This document shows positions 42,954 through 53,312 of a DNA stretch of 64,000 nt, one piece after another. The stretch's first letter is position 1, and every line of letters starts with the position of its first letter. Both the position numbers and the translations under genes were made by a program. The notes under the pieces are model-generated. The model was not told the DNA's origin. It did not search any database and worked only from the letters and a program-made list of their open reading frames with translations. Origin of the DNA: Pseudomonas sp. GM49 (GTDB taxonomy: Bacteria > Pseudomonadota > Gammaproteobacteria > Pseudomonadales > Pseudomonadaceae); the NCBI RefSeq assembly GCF_000282355.1, contig NZ_AKJL01000073.1, forward strand, positions 25,686-89,685. The letters run 5' to 3'.

Positions 42954-45215
42954 TTATTTGCGCAGCAGGCGCAAACCATTGAACACCACCAACAAGCTCA
43001 CGCCCATGTCGGCGAACACCGCCATCCACATGGTAGCGAGCCCGGCGAAGGTTACCCCAAGAAAGATCGCCTTGATGACCAAAGCCAGGGCGATGTTTTG
43101 TTTGAGGATGCTCGATGTTTGCCGCGACAGGCGAATGAATGCCGGGATTTTGCGTAGATCGTCGTCCATCAGGGCGACATCGGCGGTTTCGATAGCGGTA
43201 TCGGTACCCGCGGCGGCCATCGCAAAACCTATCTCGGAACGCGCCAGCGCAGGTGCGTCGTTGATGCCGTCGCCGACCATGCCGACCCGGTGCCCTTGGG
43301 CATAAAGAGCCTCGATAGCCTGCAATTTGTCCCCCGGCAACAGGTCGCCCTTGGCCTCGTCGATGCCGACTTGCGCAGCAATGGCTTGCGCGGTGTGGAC
43401 GTTATCACCGGTGAGCATCAGGGTTTTGATGCCCAGGTCATGCAGTTGCTGGATGGCTTCGCGGCTGGACGCTTTTACCGTATCGGCGACGGCGAACAGC
43501 GCCAACGGGCCGGACGAATCAAGCAGCAGCACCACCGACTTGCCCTGTTTCTCCAGGGCAAACAGCTTCTCTTCCAGCGCCGGCGAACACAGGCCAAGAT
43601 CCTCCACCAGACGATGGTTGCCCAAATGGTAGAGCTGGCCGTTGATCTCGCCGCGCACACCGCGCCCACCCAGCGCTTCGAAGTTATCCACAATCAGCGT
43701 CGCGGTTTGTTTATCCACAGCCGCTTTGGCGATTGCCATGGAAACCGGGTGATCCGAGCGCCCGGCCAACGCAGCGGCAATCGCCGGGGCTGTAGCGTCA
43801 GCGGTCGGGTCGAGGGACAGGTAATCGGTCTGCACCGGTTTGCCGTGGGTGATCGTCCCGGTTTTATCGAGAGCCAGGTAATCCAGCTTGTACCCACCTT
43901 CCAGGTACACGCCGCCCTTGACCAGAATGCCCTTGCGCGCCGCCGCCGCCAGACCGCTGACGATAGTCACCGGGGTGGAAATCACCAGTGCACATGGACA
44001 AGCCACCACCAGCAACACCAGCGCGCGGTAGATCCAGTCGAACCACACAGCGTCCATGAACAGCGGCGGGATGATCGCCACAGCCAGGGCCAGGACGAAC
44101 ACCACCGGAGTGTAGATTTTCGAGAATTGATCGACGAAACGCTGGGTCGGCGCCCGTGCCCCTTGGGCCTGCTCGACGGCGTGGATGATGCGGGCCAGGG
44201 TTGAGTTGTCGGCGGCGGCGGTCACCGCGTACTCCAGGGAACCGGCCTGATTGATGGTGCCGGCGAACACTTTGTCGCCGACGGTTTTTTCCACCGGCAG
44301 ACTTTCACCGGTAATCGGCGCCTGATCGATGGTCGACCGGCCGGACAGCACTTCACCGTCCAGGCCGATGCGCTCACCGGGACGGACCCGCACCCGCGCG
44401 CCGAGCCCAACGCTTTTGACATCCTGCTCAAGCCAGCTCCCGTCAGACTGCAGCACCGTTGCCGTGTCGGGGGTCATCTGCATCAGGCCGCCGATGGCAT
44501 TGCGCGCGCGGTCGAGGGATCTGGCTTCGATCAACTCGGCCACGGTGAACAGGAACATCACCATGGCCGCTTCCGGCCACTGGCCGATCAGCACCGCGCC
44601 GGTCACGGCAATGCTCATCAACGCGTTGATATTCAGGTTGCGGTTTTTAAGGGCGATCCAGCCTTTTTTGTAGGTGCCGAGGCCACCACTGAGGATCGAG
44701 ACCAGTGCGATAACCGCCACCACCCAGTTCGGTGCGGAAGCGGTGAAGTGGATAACTTCCGCCAGCAATGCACCCACACCGGACAGTGCCAGGGGCCACC
44801 ACGGCTTTTTCCGGGGCACCGGCGTCGGGGTTTCCGCACCCTGTTCCATTGGCTCGGCCTGCATGCCCAAGGATTTGATGGCCTCGACGATCGGCTCGAT
44901 ACCGGGCAAATCATGGGTCACGCCGAGCACCCGGTTAATCAGATTGAACTCAAGCTGCTGTACCCCGGTCAGTTTACTTAGCTTGTTCTGGATCAGTGTC
45001 TGTTCGGTTGGACAGTCCATCGCCTCAATGCGAAAACTGCTCAGCCGGGCCCCGGGCGTTGGCGACTCGCTCAGTTTTATCACCGCGGGTGCGGTCGCCC
45101 TGGAAGAACAGCAGGCGTCGTCGTGACCGCCATGGCCATGCTTTTGCAGCGGCTTGAGCTTGTGGCTGTGTTCATGTTCAGCCCCGGGTTTGTGGGAGTG
45201 CAGGGAATCGCTCAT
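42954..45215 (-). CDS. cadA: Cd2+/Zn2+-exporting P1B-type ATPase CadA
   Basis: CadA pumps Cd2+, Zn2+ or Pb2+ out of the cytoplasm. The 753-residue protein has a His-rich N terminus (SLHSHKPGAEHEHSHKLK), a metal-binding HMA-like domain in which CxxC is replaced by MDCPTEQ, and about eight membrane spans. The ion-path motif is ACPCALVIST, the phosphorylation site ALDKTGTITHG, the HP motif is in RSDHPVSMA and the hinge is MVGDGINDAPAL. It is divergent from cadR across a MerR-type operator that overlaps its promoter. Confidence 0.95.
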   Translation of the reverse strand: MSDSLHSHKPGAEHEHSHKLKPLQKHGHGGHDDACCSSRATAPAVIKLSESPTPGARLSSFRIEAMDCPTEQTLIQNKLSKLTGVQQLEFNLINRVLGVTHDLPGIEPIVEAIKSLGMQAEPMEQGAETPTPVPRKKPWWPLALSGVGALLAEVIHFTASAPNWVVAVIALVSILSGGLGTYKKGWIALKNRNLNINALMSIAVTGAVLIGQWPEAAMVMFLFTVAELIEARSLDRARNAIGGLMQMTPDTATVLQSDGSWLEQDVKSVGLGARVRVRPGERIGLDGEVLSGRSTIDQAPITGESLPVEKTVGDKVFAGTINQAGSLEYAVTAAADNSTLARIIHAVEQAQGARAPTQRFVDQFSKIYTPVVFVLALAVAIIPPLFMDAVWFDWIYRALVLLVVACPCALVISTPVTIVSGLAAAARKGILVKGGVYLEGGYKLDYLALDKTGTITHGKPVQTDYLSLDPTADATAPAIAAALAGRSDHPVSMAIAKAAVDKQTATLIVDNFEALGGRGVRGEINGQLYHLGNHRLVEDLGLCSPALEEKLFALEKQGKSVVLLLDSSGPLALFAVADTVKASSREAIQQLHDLGIKTLMLTGDNVHTAQAIAAQVGIDEAKGDLLPGDKLQAIEALYAQGHRVGMVGDGINDAPALARSEIGFAMAAAGTDTAIETADVALMDDDLRKIPAFIRLSRQTSSILKQNIALALVIKAIFLGVTFAGLATMWMAVFADMGVSLLVVFNGLRLLRK

Positions 45216-45245
45216 TGGTTGCGTCCATAAGAGTGCCTGTTGCCA

Positions 45246-45276
45246 AGTAAAGACCCTGTAGCCACTATAGGGTCAA
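45246..45276 (-). promoter_or_regulatory. cadA promoter with CadR (MerR-type) operator
   Basis: On the reverse strand TTGACC (45276-45271), a 19-base spacer and TTTACT (45251-45246) form the elongated promoter typical of MerR-type activation. The spacer contains the near-perfect dyad ACCCTGTAG-CCA-CTATAGGGT (plus-strand positions 45253-45273), very similar to the CadR site I recall from P. putida. Confidence 0.88.
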
Positions 45277-45308
45277 GCACCGATTCTGGAGTTTTGGAGA
45301 TTGGCGTC

Positions 45309-45758
45309 ATGAAGATTGGAGAGTTGGCGAAACTCACGGACTGCGCCGTGGAAACCATCCGCTACTACGAGCGCGAGAACCTGCTGCCGGAACCGGCCCG
45401 CAGCGACGGCAACTATCGCGTCTACACCCAGGCCCACGCCGAACGCCTGACCTTCATCCGCAACTGTCGCACCCTAGACATGACGCTCGAAGAAATCCGC
45501 AGCCTGCTGGCGTTCCGCGACAGTCCGCAGGACCAGTGCGAAAGCGTCAATGCGTTGATCGACGAGCACATCCACCATGTGAAGGCGCGAATCGACGGAT
45601 TGCTGGCCTTGCAGACACAACTGCTCGACCTGCGCCAACGCTGTGGCGAGGGGCCGGGAGTCGATCAATGCGGGATTTTGCAGCGGCTGGAAGTGAGCGG
45701 CGGAGTTGTGGCGACGGAGGTTGAGCATTCCCATGTCGGCCGTAGCCACGGCCACTGA
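45309..45758 (+). CDS. cadR: Cd2+-responsive MerR-family regulator CadR
   Basis: A 149-residue MerR-type activator. It starts MKIGELAKLTDCAVETIRYY, with the winged helix-turn-helix in the first 40 residues, a dimerisation helix, and metal-binding cysteines at 77, 112 and 121. The His-rich tail EHSHVGRSHGH is characteristic of CadR and gives a second metal site. An upstream ATG frame is open, but MerR homology begins at 45309. It activates the divergent cadA and probably represses itself through the shared operator. Confidence 0.95.
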   Translation: MKIGELAKLTDCAVETIRYYERENLLPEPARSDGNYRVYTQAHAERLTFIRNCRTLDMTLEEIRSLLAFRDSPQDQCESVNALIDEHIHHVKARIDGLLALQTQLLDLRQRCGEGPGVDQCGILQRLEVSGGVVATEVEHSHVGRSHGH

Positions 45759-45773
45759 AAACAACACGTAACC

Positions 45774-45877
45774 CTGTAGGAGCGAGCATGCTCGCGAAGA
45801 ATTCAAAGGCGACGCGTTGTCCAGATAGCCCGCGTCATCGTTCACGTTCATCGCGAGCAAGCTCGCTCCTACAGGGG
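45774..45877. repeat. REPIN, inward-facing pair (TGTAGGAG type)
   Basis: Arms TGTAGGAGCGAGCATGCTCG and ATCGCGAGCAAGCTCGCTCC enclose a spacer containing GACGCG and CGCGTCATCGTTCACG, which resembles the spacer at 28.95 kb. Between the convergent cadR and thyA genes. Confidence 0.9.
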
Positions 45878-45891
45878 GTCGGTGGTAATTT

Positions 45892-46863
45892 TTAGACCGC
45901 CATCGGCGCGGTCATCGGCGCGTGGTGTTCGTAGCCTTCCAGCGAAAAATCACCCGGCTCCACCAGCTCCAGCCATTCCGGCTGGTAAACGCCAGTCTTG
46001 GCAAACTCCGGCACACGGTCGGAAATCACCAGTTTCGGCATAGGGAACGGCTCGCGCTTGAGCTGCTCGTTGAGCATGTCCAGGTGGTTCTCGTAGACGT
46101 GCGCATCGCCGATGAAATAGGTGAACCAGCGCGGCGTGTAGCCGGTCAGGCGCCCGATCAGGCTCAGCAGTGCGGCACCTTCGGTCAGGTTGAACGGCGT
46201 GCCCAGACCCAGGTCGTTGGAGCGGATGTAGAGAGTCAGGGAAATCTCTTTGGTCTCGACATTCGGGTGGAACTGGTACAGCAGGTGGCACGGCGGCAGG
46301 GCCATTTCATCGAGCTGGGCGCAGTTCCAGCCGTGGAACAGGATACGGCGGCTGCCCGGGTCCTTGATGATGGTATCGACGCACTGGCGGACCTGGTCGA
46401 TGGCTTTGTACAGCACCACGTAGGCCTGTCCGTCTTCTTCACCTTCGGCGATCTGGCGATAGCCTTGCTTCAGGGTCTGCTCGATGGCGGCCGGGTTGCT
46501 GACCGGGATCTGCTTGTACGCTGGCCATTTGCGCCATTGCACGCCGTAGATTTCACCAAGGTCGTCTTCGCCCTGACGGAACGGGTTGGCCAGCCACTGG
46601 GCGTTTTCGTTGGCGTTCTGGTCCCAGACCTTGCAGCCCAACGCACGGAATTCGGCAGCGTTGTTCACGCCACGCAGGAATCCGCACATTTCGCCAATGG
46701 CCGATTTGAACGCCATCTTGCGCGTGGTGATCGCCGGGAAACCTTCCTGCAGGTCATAACGCAGCATCGCACCGGGAAAGCTGATGGTGTTCACGCCGGT
46801 ACGGTTGGCCTGCTTGGTGCCGTTCTTGATGACGTGGGCGACTAGTTCGAGATATTGCTTCAT
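45892..46863 (-). CDS. thyA: Thymidylate synthase
   Basis: ThyA methylates dUMP to dTMP with methylenetetrahydrofolate. The 323-residue length is that of Pseudomonas ThyA, longer than the 264-residue E. coli form because of insertions in the middle. The catalytic cysteine is in [12 protein letters not shown], the dUMP-phosphate arginine region in [11 protein letters not shown], and the C-terminal [15 protein letters not shown] is conserved. lgt lies 49 bases upstream on the same strand, the common lgt-thyA pairing. Confidence 0.96.
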   Translation of the reverse strand: MKQYLELVAHVIKNGTKQANRTGVNTISFPGAMLRYDLQEGFPAITTRKMAFKSAIGEMCGFLRGVNNAAEFRALGCKVWDQNANENAQWLANPFRQGEDDLGEIYGVQWRKWPAYKQIPVSNPAAIEQTLKQGYRQIAEGEEDGQAYVVLYKAIDQVRQCVDTIIKDPGSRRILFHGWNCAQLDEMALPPCHLLYQFHPNVETKEISLTLYIRSNDLGLGTPFNLTEGAALLSLIGRLTGYTPRWFTYFIGDAHVYENHLDMLNEQLKREPFPMPKLVISDRVPEFAKTGVYQPEWLELVEPGDFSLEGYEHHAPMTAPMAV

Positions 46864-46912
46864 GAGTTACCTGTGTCCTTGAACCCGGGACCGAAGCCCC
46901 GGGGTTCGAATT

Positions 46913-47725
46913 TTATACAGCTGCCGCTGGAGTCGCCGGGGCGCGGTGATACGCCAGCCAGATCAGGACCAGGCCGCCGACGATCATCGGCAGGCACAGC
47001 ACCTGGCCCATGGTCAGCCAGTTCCAGGCCAGATAGCCCAATTGCGCGTCCGGCACACGGACGAACTCGACGATAAAACGGAAGATGCCGTAGAACAGCG
47101 CAAACATCCCGGAAACCGCCATGGTCGGCCGCGGCTTGCGCGAGAACAGCCAGAGGATCAGGAACAGCGCCACGCCTTCGAGAGCGAACTGGTACAACTG
47201 CGACGGGTGACGTGGCAGCTGCGCCGGATCGCTGAACGGCGGGAAGATCATCGCCCACGGCACGTCGGTCGGCTTGCCCCACAGCTCGGCATTGATGAAG
47301 TTGCCGATACGCCCGGCACCCAGGCCAATCGGCACCATCGGCGCAACGAAGTCCATCAGCTGGAAGAACGACTTGTTGTTCTTCTTGCCGAACCACAACG
47401 CCGCCAGCATCACGCCGATGAAACCGCCGTGGAACGACATGCCGCCCTTCCACACTTCGAAAATCAGCGTCGGGTTGGCAAGGTAAGCGCTCAGATCGTA
47501 GAACAGCACATAACCCAGTCGCCCGCCGACGATCACCCCCATCGACATCCAGAACACCATGTCGGAGAGTTTTTCCTTGGTCCAGGTCGGGTCGAAGCGG
47601 TTCAAGCGGCGGGACGCCAGCAGCCAGGCGCCGCCGATGCCGATCAGGTACATCAGGCCGTACCAGTGGATTTTCAGCGGACCGATGGCCAGGGCCACCG
47701 GGTCGATCTGCGGGTAAGGCAGCAT
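46913..47725 (-). CDS. lgt: Prolipoprotein diacylglyceryl transferase
   Basis: Lgt adds a diacylglyceryl group to the lipobox cysteine of prolipoproteins in the inner membrane. The 270-residue protein has about seven spans and starts [20 protein letters not shown]. The key [13 protein letters not shown] motif and the Lgt signature [17 protein letters not shown] are intact. thyA follows in the same direction. Confidence 0.97.
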   Translation of the reverse strand: MLPYPQIDPVALAIGPLKIHWYGLMYLIGIGGAWLLASRRLNRFDPTWTKEKLSDMVFWMSMGVIVGGRLGYVLFYDLSAYLANPTLIFEVWKGGMSFHGGFIGVMLAALWFGKKNNKSFFQLMDFVAPMVPIGLGAGRIGNFINAELWGKPTDVPWAMIFPPFSDPAQLPRHPSQLYQFALEGVALFLILWLFSRKPRPTMAVSGMFALFYGIFRFIVEFVRVPDAQLGYLAWNWLTMGQVLCLPMIVGGLVLIWLAYHRAPATPAAAV

Positions 47726-47822
47726 TGCGACTCCTCGTTAGAGTTCAAATCTTAAAAATTCCCGGGCGACGCTGCCACCTCAGGATTAAGCCAGGATTGC
47801 GCTGCCCGTCAGAGCAGATGCT

Positions 47823-48605
47823 TCAGACTAGAAAGTTCAGGCCGACGCAGAACAGCAAAGCGGCAAACAGCCTTTTCAGCAACTTCGGCGACAACCTGTG
47901 AGCCAATCGCGCACCCAAGCGGGCGAACACCATGCTGGTCAGGGCAATGCCCAGCAGCGCCGGCAAATAAATGAAACCCAGACTATGGGCCGGGAGCAAC
48001 GGATCGTGCCAGCCCAGAATCATGAAACTTAATGCACTGGCCAGGGCAATCGGCAGACCGCAGGCCGATGAAGTGGCCACGGCTTGCTGCATCGGCACGC
48101 TGCGCCAAGTCAGGAATGGCACGGTCAACGAACCGCCGCCAATGCCAAAAATCGCCGAAGCCCAGCCAATTACGCTGCCGGCCACGGTCAGACCGAGTTT
48201 ACCCGGCACGGTTCGGCTGGCCTTGGGTTTGAGGTCCAGTGTCAATTGCGCGGCGATCACCAACGCGAACACGCCGATGATTTTCTGCAGGTTCGGTCCG
48301 GAAATCGCCTCGGCGGTCAGTGCGCCGAACCCGGCACCGATCAGAATGCCGACGGTCATCCATACGAAGATCGGCCAACGCACGGCGCCTCGGCGGTGAT
48401 GCTCACGGACCGCGTTGACTGAGGTGAAGATAATCGTCGCCAGGGAGGTACCCACTGCCAGATGCGTGAGGATCGATGGATCGAACCCTTGCGCTTTGAA
48501 ACTGAACACCAGCACCGGAACGATAATGATCCCGCCGCCTACCCCGAACAGCCCGGCCAGCACGCCTGCGCAGGCGCCGAGCGCCAGATAGAGCAGAAAT
48601 TCCAT
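47823..48605 (-). CDS. TauE/SafE (TSUP) family membrane transporter
   Basis: A 260-residue membrane protein with about eight spans. Two repeat halves each carry the family motif: GLFGVGGGIIIVPVLV near residue 20 and AIFGIGGGSLTVPFLT near residue 150. Members export or import sulfur-containing or organic anions; the substrate here is unknown. The open frame extends far upstream without similarity, so the ATG at 48605 is preferred. It is divergent from the NRDE gene. Confidence 0.88.
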   Translation of the reverse strand: MEFLLYLALGACAGVLAGLFGVGGGIIIVPVLVFSFKAQGFDPSILTHLAVGTSLATIIFTSVNAVREHHRRGAVRWPIFVWMTVGILIGAGFGALTAEAISGPNLQKIIGVFALVIAAQLTLDLKPKASRTVPGKLGLTVAGSVIGWASAIFGIGGGSLTVPFLTWRSVPMQQAVATSSACGLPIALASALSFMILGWHDPLLPAHSLGFIYLPALLGIALTSMVFARLGARLAHRLSPKLLKRLFAALLFCVGLNFLV

Positions 48606-48740
48606 GGTCGTTCCCGCTCGCCTCCCCAAAACCGGAGCGGCATGGTAACGGATGCATGGCCTCAAGCTCCACTGTGCAAGGCGATGGATCGATGAGCGAT
48701 GTCTGCGTAGAGTGGGCAAAAAACACACAAGGACAGCCTT

Positions 48741-49487
48741 ATGTGCCTGATTGTTTTTGCCTGGCGCCCGGGTCATGCCCAGCCGCTGGTCGTGGCGGCC
48801 AATCGCGATGAGTTCTACGCCCGCCCCAGCCTGCCGCTGGCGCAATGGCCCGAAGCGCCCCAGGTGTACGCCGGACGCGACCTGGAGGCCGGTGGTACCT
48901 GGCTCGGTGTCGGTGCCAACGGACGCTTTGCCGCGCTGACCAACATTCGTGATCCCCACCAGCCACCGGGGCGCAGGTCTCGTGGAGAACTGGTGGCACG
49001 GTTTCTCACCGGGGAAGTATCGATTGACGATTATTTGAGCGACGTTGTCGCACGTTCGTCGGAATATGGCGGCTTTAACCTGCTGGTCGGCAATGCCAAC
49101 GAACTCTGGCACTTCAATGCCCGGGAATCTGAGGCTGTGATGTTGCCTGCCGGGGTTCATGGGCTGTCGAACGCCGGGCTGGATACGCCCTGGCCGAAAC
49201 TGCTCAAGGCCAAAGCGGCGTTGAGCGAGGTGCTGGACGATCCGCAGCCTCAAGCATTGCTGGCGTTATTGAGCGATTCGCAGCAAGCACCGTTTGCCGA
49301 ATTGCCTGACACGGGGGTCGGCTTGGCCACCGAGACACTGCTATCGAGTGTGTTTATCGCCAGTCAGAGTTACGGGACTCGGGCCAGTACGGCGTTGATC
49401 GTGCAGGCGGATGGGACGCGGCATCTGGTCGAACGCAGTTTCGGGCCGTTTGGCGGGCATTTGGGGGAAGTGGAAATCAGGCTTTAG
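48741..49487 (+). CDS. NRDE/TANGO2 family protein
   Basis: A 248-residue protein opening MCLIVFAWRPGHAQPLVVAA, followed by the NRDEFYARP motif that names the family. The Cys2 and Asn-Arg-Asp-Glu arrangement is reminiscent of N-terminal nucleophile hydrolases, but no activity is established for bacterial members; eukaryotic TANGO2 is linked to heme or lipid handling. Single gene between divergent and convergent neighbours, followed by a REP pair. Confidence 0.88.
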   Translation: MCLIVFAWRPGHAQPLVVAANRDEFYARPSLPLAQWPEAPQVYAGRDLEAGGTWLGVGANGRFAALTNIRDPHQPPGRRSRGELVARFLTGEVSIDDYLSDVVARSSEYGGFNLLVGNANELWHFNARESEAVMLPAGVHGLSNAGLDTPWPKLLKAKAALSEVLDDPQPQALLALLSDSQQAPFAELPDTGVGLATETLLSSVFIASQSYGTRASTALIVQADGTRHLVERSFGPFGGHLGEVEIRL

Positions 49488-49509
49488 TTTTTTGTTGCCT
49501 GTACTGGCC

Positions 49510-49606
49510 CCATCGCGAGCAAGCTCGCTCCCACAGTGGGCTTGTGCAGGTTCACTGCTTTGTGAACAACACAAAACCCTGTGGGAGCGAGCTTGCTCGC
49601 GAAGAG
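49510..49606. repeat. REP pair, outward-facing
   Basis: ATCGCGAGCAAGCTCGCTCC and GGGAGCGAGCTTGCTCGCGA separated by a spacer with GGTTCACTGCTTTGTGAAC, a dyad that is a relative of the GTGTTCACACA spacers. Between the convergent NRDE and ptsP genes. Confidence 0.88.
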
Positions 49607-49618
49607 GCCGTCAGCGTT

Positions 49619-51898
49619 TTAGAGGGCCTTGATCGCCCCCGGATTGATCATCCGCGCCAGCCCGAGGTTTTTCAGCGCCAGTTGCAACGAGCTGTGGATC
49701 ACTTGCGGGTTATCGATGGTCATCAGTTCCGCCAGCAATTCCTTGGCCTTGCTCAGGTTGATCTGACGCAGCATCCACTTCACTTTCGGCAAGTTGGTGG
49801 CGTTCATCGACAGGCTGTCGAAACCCATCGCCATCAACAGCACGGCCGCCGCCGGGTCACCGGCCATTTCACCGCAGATGCTCACCGGCTTGCCTTCGGC
49901 ATGGGCGTCGCGCACCACGTTTTGCAGGGCTTGCAGCACCGCCGGGTGCAGGTAGTCGTAGAGGTCGGCGACCCGTGGGTTGTTGCGGTCCACGGCCAAC
50001 AGGTACTGGGTCAGATCGTTGGAACCAACGGAGAGGAAGTCCACCTGCCGCGCCAGTTCCTTGGTCTGATAAACAGCGGCCGGGATCTCGATCATCACGC
50101 CAATCGGCGGCATCGGCACGTCGCAGCCTTCGTCGCGCACTTCGCCCCAGGCGCGGTGGATCAGGTGCAGCGCTTCTTCCAATTCATGAGTACCGGAGAT
50201 CATCGGTAGCAGAATGCGCAGGTTGTTCAAGCCTTCGCTGGCCTTGAGCATGGCACGGGTCTGCACCAGGAAGATTTCCGGGTGGTCGAGGGTGACGCGA
50301 ATGCCGCGCCAGCCGAGGAACGGGTTGTCTTCCTTGATCGGGAAGTACGACAGCGACTTGTCGCCGCCGATGTCCAGGGTACGCATGGTCACCGGTTGCG
50401 GGTGGAACGCGGCGAGTTGTTCGCGGTAGATCGCCAGTTGTTCCTTTTCGCTCGGGAAACGCTGGTTGATCATGAACGGCACTTCGGTGCGGTACAGGCC
50501 GACACCTTCGGCTCCGCGCTTCTGCGCGCGCGCCACATCCGCCAGCAGGCCGGTGTTGACCCACAACGGCATGCGGTGACCATCGACCGTGATACACGGC
50601 AGATCGCGCAGCGCATCCAGCCCGAGGGCCAGTTGTTTTTCTTCCTCGACCACTTCGGCGAACTGCTTGCGCAGCACGTCACTCGGGTTGGTGTAGACCT
50701 CGCCGTGGTAGCCGTCGACGATCATCTGGATGCCGTCGACCTTGGAGTACGGCAGGTCGACCAGGCCCATCACGGTCGGGATGCCCATGGCGCGGGCGAG
50801 GATGGCGACGTGGGAGTTACCGGAACCGAGCACCGACACCAGACCGACCAGCTTGCCTTCCGGCACCTCGCCGAGCATCGCCGGCGTCAGTTCTTCGCTG
50901 ACCAGAATGGTGTTGTCGGGGTAGACCAGGGTTTGCTGGCGCTCTTCCTGCAAATAAGCCAGCAAGCGCCGACCGAGGTCCTTGACGTCCGAGGCACGCT
51001 CGCGCAGGTAAGCGTCGTCCATCAATTCGAAACGGTTGACGTGATCGGTGACCACCTGGCGCAACGCGCCCTGGGCCCACTGGCCGGTCTTGATCACTGT
51101 GGTGACTTCGCTGCCCAGCGCGGCATCGTCGAGCATCATCAGGTAGACGTCGAACAAGGCCCGCTCTTCCGGGCGCAACTGCGTGGCAAGCTTGGTGGAC
51201 AACGCGCGCATGTCGGCGCGCACACCTTCGATGGCGGTCTTGAACAGCCCGAGTTCGGCGTCGATGTCAGAGATGGTCTTGTCCGGCACCACGTCCAGAT
51301 CGGCCGGTGGCAGCATGACCACCGCCGTACCGACCGCCGCACCCGGTGAACCCGGCACGCCGACGAACTTGGCTTCCTGGATACCCTTGCCCTGACGACC
51401 GAGGCCGCGGATCGAACCGGTGGCTTCGGCGTGGGCAATAACGCCGGCGAGCTGCGCGCTCATGGTCACGAGGAAGGCTTCTTCACCCTCATCGAACTGG
51501 CGACGCTCCTTTTGCTGGATGACCAACACGCCGACGACGCGACGGTGGTGAATGATCGGCGCGCCGAGGAACGACGCGAAACGCTCTTCACCGGTTTCGG
51601 CGAAGTAGCGGTAGCGCGGGTGGTCCGCGGCGTTTTCGAGGTTCAGGGGTTCTTCGCGCGTGCCGACCAGGCCGACCAGACCTTCATTGGGCGCCATGCT
51701 GACCTTGCCGATCGAGCGCTTGTTCAAGCCCTCGGTGGCCATCAGCACGAAACGGTTGGTCTCTGGATCAAGCAGGTAGACCGAGCAGACCTGGCTGCCC
51801 ATGGCCTCTTTGACGCGCAACACAATAATCCCCAACGCCGCTTTGAGATCCTTGGCGGAGTTAACTTCCTGGACGATCTTGCGCAGCGTATTGAGCAT
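49619..51898 (-). CDS. ptsP: Phosphoenolpyruvate-protein phosphotransferase PtsP (EI-Ntr)
   Basis: PtsP starts the nitrogen-related phosphotransferase relay (PtsP-PtsO-PtsN). The 759-residue protein has an N-terminal GAF domain (about 1-150), then the EI N-terminal domain with the phosphohistidine region GSGNSHVAILARAMGIPTVMG-like text (His in NSHVAILARA), and the PEP-binding barrel with TLDIGGDKSLSYFP and the active-site cysteine in VSICGEMAGDPAAA. rppH lies 22 bases upstream in the same direction, the conserved rppH-ptsP pair. Confidence 0.96.
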   Translation of the reverse strand: MLNTLRKIVQEVNSAKDLKAALGIIVLRVKEAMGSQVCSVYLLDPETNRFVLMATEGLNKRSIGKVSMAPNEGLVGLVGTREEPLNLENAADHPRYRYFAETGEERFASFLGAPIIHHRRVVGVLVIQQKERRQFDEGEEAFLVTMSAQLAGVIAHAEATGSIRGLGRQGKGIQEAKFVGVPGSPGAAVGTAVVMLPPADLDVVPDKTISDIDAELGLFKTAIEGVRADMRALSTKLATQLRPEERALFDVYLMMLDDAALGSEVTTVIKTGQWAQGALRQVVTDHVNRFELMDDAYLRERASDVKDLGRRLLAYLQEERQQTLVYPDNTILVSEELTPAMLGEVPEGKLVGLVSVLGSGNSHVAILARAMGIPTVMGLVDLPYSKVDGIQMIVDGYHGEVYTNPSDVLRKQFAEVVEEEKQLALGLDALRDLPCITVDGHRMPLWVNTGLLADVARAQKRGAEGVGLYRTEVPFMINQRFPSEKEQLAIYREQLAAFHPQPVTMRTLDIGGDKSLSYFPIKEDNPFLGWRGIRVTLDHPEIFLVQTRAMLKASEGLNNLRILLPMISGTHELEEALHLIHRAWGEVRDEGCDVPMPPIGVMIEIPAAVYQTKELARQVDFLSVGSNDLTQYLLAVDRNNPRVADLYDYLHPAVLQALQNVVRDAHAEGKPVSICGEMAGDPAAAVLLMAMGFDSLSMNATNLPKVKWMLRQINLSKAKELLAELMTIDNPQVIHSSLQLALKNLGLARMINPGAIKAL

Positions 51899-51920
51899 GG
51901 CTCGGGGTCGAACTCCGTCG

Positions 51921-52400
51921 TCAGTCGCGCGCTAAAAGGCGCGGGGCAAGCTCTTTGAGAGCGCGTCGATACACCTCGCGCTTGAATGTCACCACCTGGC
52001 CCAACGGATACCAATAGCTGACCCAGCGCCAGCCATCGAACTCCGGTTTACCGGTCAAATCCATCCGCACCCGCTGCTCGTTGGAGATCAGGCGCAGGAG
52101 AAACCATTTCTGCTTCTGGCCGATGCACAGCGGTTGGCTGTGGGTACGCACCAGACGTTGCGGCAAACGATAGCGCAACCAGCCCCGGGTGCAGGCGAGA
52201 ATTTCAACATCTTCGCGCTCCAGGCCTACTTCTTCGTTCAACTCGCGGTACAAGGCGTCTTCCGGCGTCTCTTCGGGGTTGATTCCCCCCTGCGGAAACT
52301 GCCAGGCATCTTGATTGATTCGGCGAGCCCATAGCACCTGGCCGGCGTCATTCGTCAGAATGATCCCGACATTGGGGCGAAAACCATCGGGGTCGATCAC
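51921..52400 (-). CDS. rppH: RNA pyrophosphohydrolase RppH
   Basis: RppH removes pyrophosphate from 5'-triphosphorylated mRNA and so triggers decay. The 159-residue protein begins with a GTG at 52400 ([20 protein letters not shown]), preceded by GAGG at suitable spacing; the alignment with E. coli RppH (MIDDDGYRPNVGI) fixes this start over the longer open frame. The Nudix box reads [20 protein letters not shown] followed by VGLE. It is co-transcribed with ptsP. Confidence 0.95.
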
Positions 52401-52543
52401 GGCAACAACCTCGCAAACGCATGTCGCCGCATTGTTCCACAAAGGTTGTTAAGGCGGCAACGAAGGTTCCTACCTTATGTGCACTCTTGTGAAAAGACCG
52501 TATTCTTGTCGCCTTTTTACTGACTTTTCAGCGGGTAACTGTA

Positions 52544-53200
52544 ATGCGCCTGGCTTTATTCGATTTGGACAACACCCTTCTGGGCGGTGACAGCGATCAC
52601 GCCTGGGGCGATTACCTGTGCGAGCGCGGCTTTCTCGATGCCGTCGCATACAAGGCACGCAACGATGCGTTCTACCAGGATTACCTGGCCGGCAAACTGG
52701 ATAACGCTGCTTACCTGAACTTCTGCCTGGAAGTCCTTGGCCGCACCGAAATGGCCACGCTGGATCAGTGGCACAGCGATTACATGCGCGACTGCATCGA
52801 GCCGATCTTGCTACCCAAGGCGATCGAACTGCTGGCCAAACACCGCACGGCCGGCGACAAACTGGTGATCATCACTGCCACCAACCGCTTCGTTACCGGA
52901 CCGATCGCCGAGCGCCTGGGCGTCGAAACCCTGATCGCCACCGAATGCGAAATGCTCGACGGCCGCTACACCGGGCGCAGCACCGATGTGCCGTGCTTCC
53001 GTGAAGGCAAGGTGACGCGGTTGAATCGCTGGCTGGAGGAAACCGGGTATACGCTGGATGACAGCTACTTCTATAGCGACTCGATGAATGATTTGCCGTT
53101 GCTGGAGCTGGTGGCTAATCCGATCGCTGTCGATCCTGATTCGAATCTGCGGGCCGAGGCCGAGAAGCGCAGCTGGCCGGTGATTTCGTTGCGCGATTGA
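52544..53200 (+). CDS. HAD-IB family phosphatase (SerB-like)
   Basis: A 218-residue HAD hydrolase with motif [17 protein letters not shown], motif II in [16 protein letters not shown] and motif III/IV in [16 protein letters not shown]. The helical cap between motifs I and II resembles that of the SerB-like HAD-IB group (phosphoserine, histidinol-phosphate or related phosphatases). The true substrate is not evident. It is divergent from rppH; the same pairing occurs in other pseudomonads. Confidence 0.88.
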   Translation: MRLALFDLDNTLLGGDSDHAWGDYLCERGFLDAVAYKARNDAFYQDYLAGKLDNAAYLNFCLEVLGRTEMATLDQWHSDYMRDCIEPILLPKAIELLAKHRTAGDKLVIITATNRFVTGPIAERLGVETLIATECEMLDGRYTGRSTDVPCFREGKVTRLNRWLEETGYTLDDSYFYSDSMNDLPLLELVANPIAVDPDSNLRAEAEKRSWPVISLRD

Positions 53201-53210
53201 TATCGCCTTA

Positions 53211-53312
53211 CTGTAGGAGCGAGCTTGCTCGCGAAAAACTCAAGATCGCTGCGGGGCGTCAGGCGCCCCGCGTTATCGTTAACGCCCATCGCGAGCAGGC
53301 TCGCTCCTACAC
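53211..53312. repeat. REPIN, inward-facing pair (TGTAGGAG type)
   Basis: Arms TGTAGGAGCGAGCTTGCTCG and ATCGCGAGCAGGCTCGCTCC enclose a strong internal hairpin CGGGGCG-TCAG-GCGCCCCG followed by CGTTATCGTTAACG. The CGTTATCGTT part is the reverse complement of the AACGATAACG seen in the RAYT-linked spacers. Confidence 0.9.

Noticed and set aside
45216..45308. An N-terminal extension of CadR to 172 residues
   Set aside because: It would translate through the cadA promoter and operator; MerR homology begins at the ATG at 45309.
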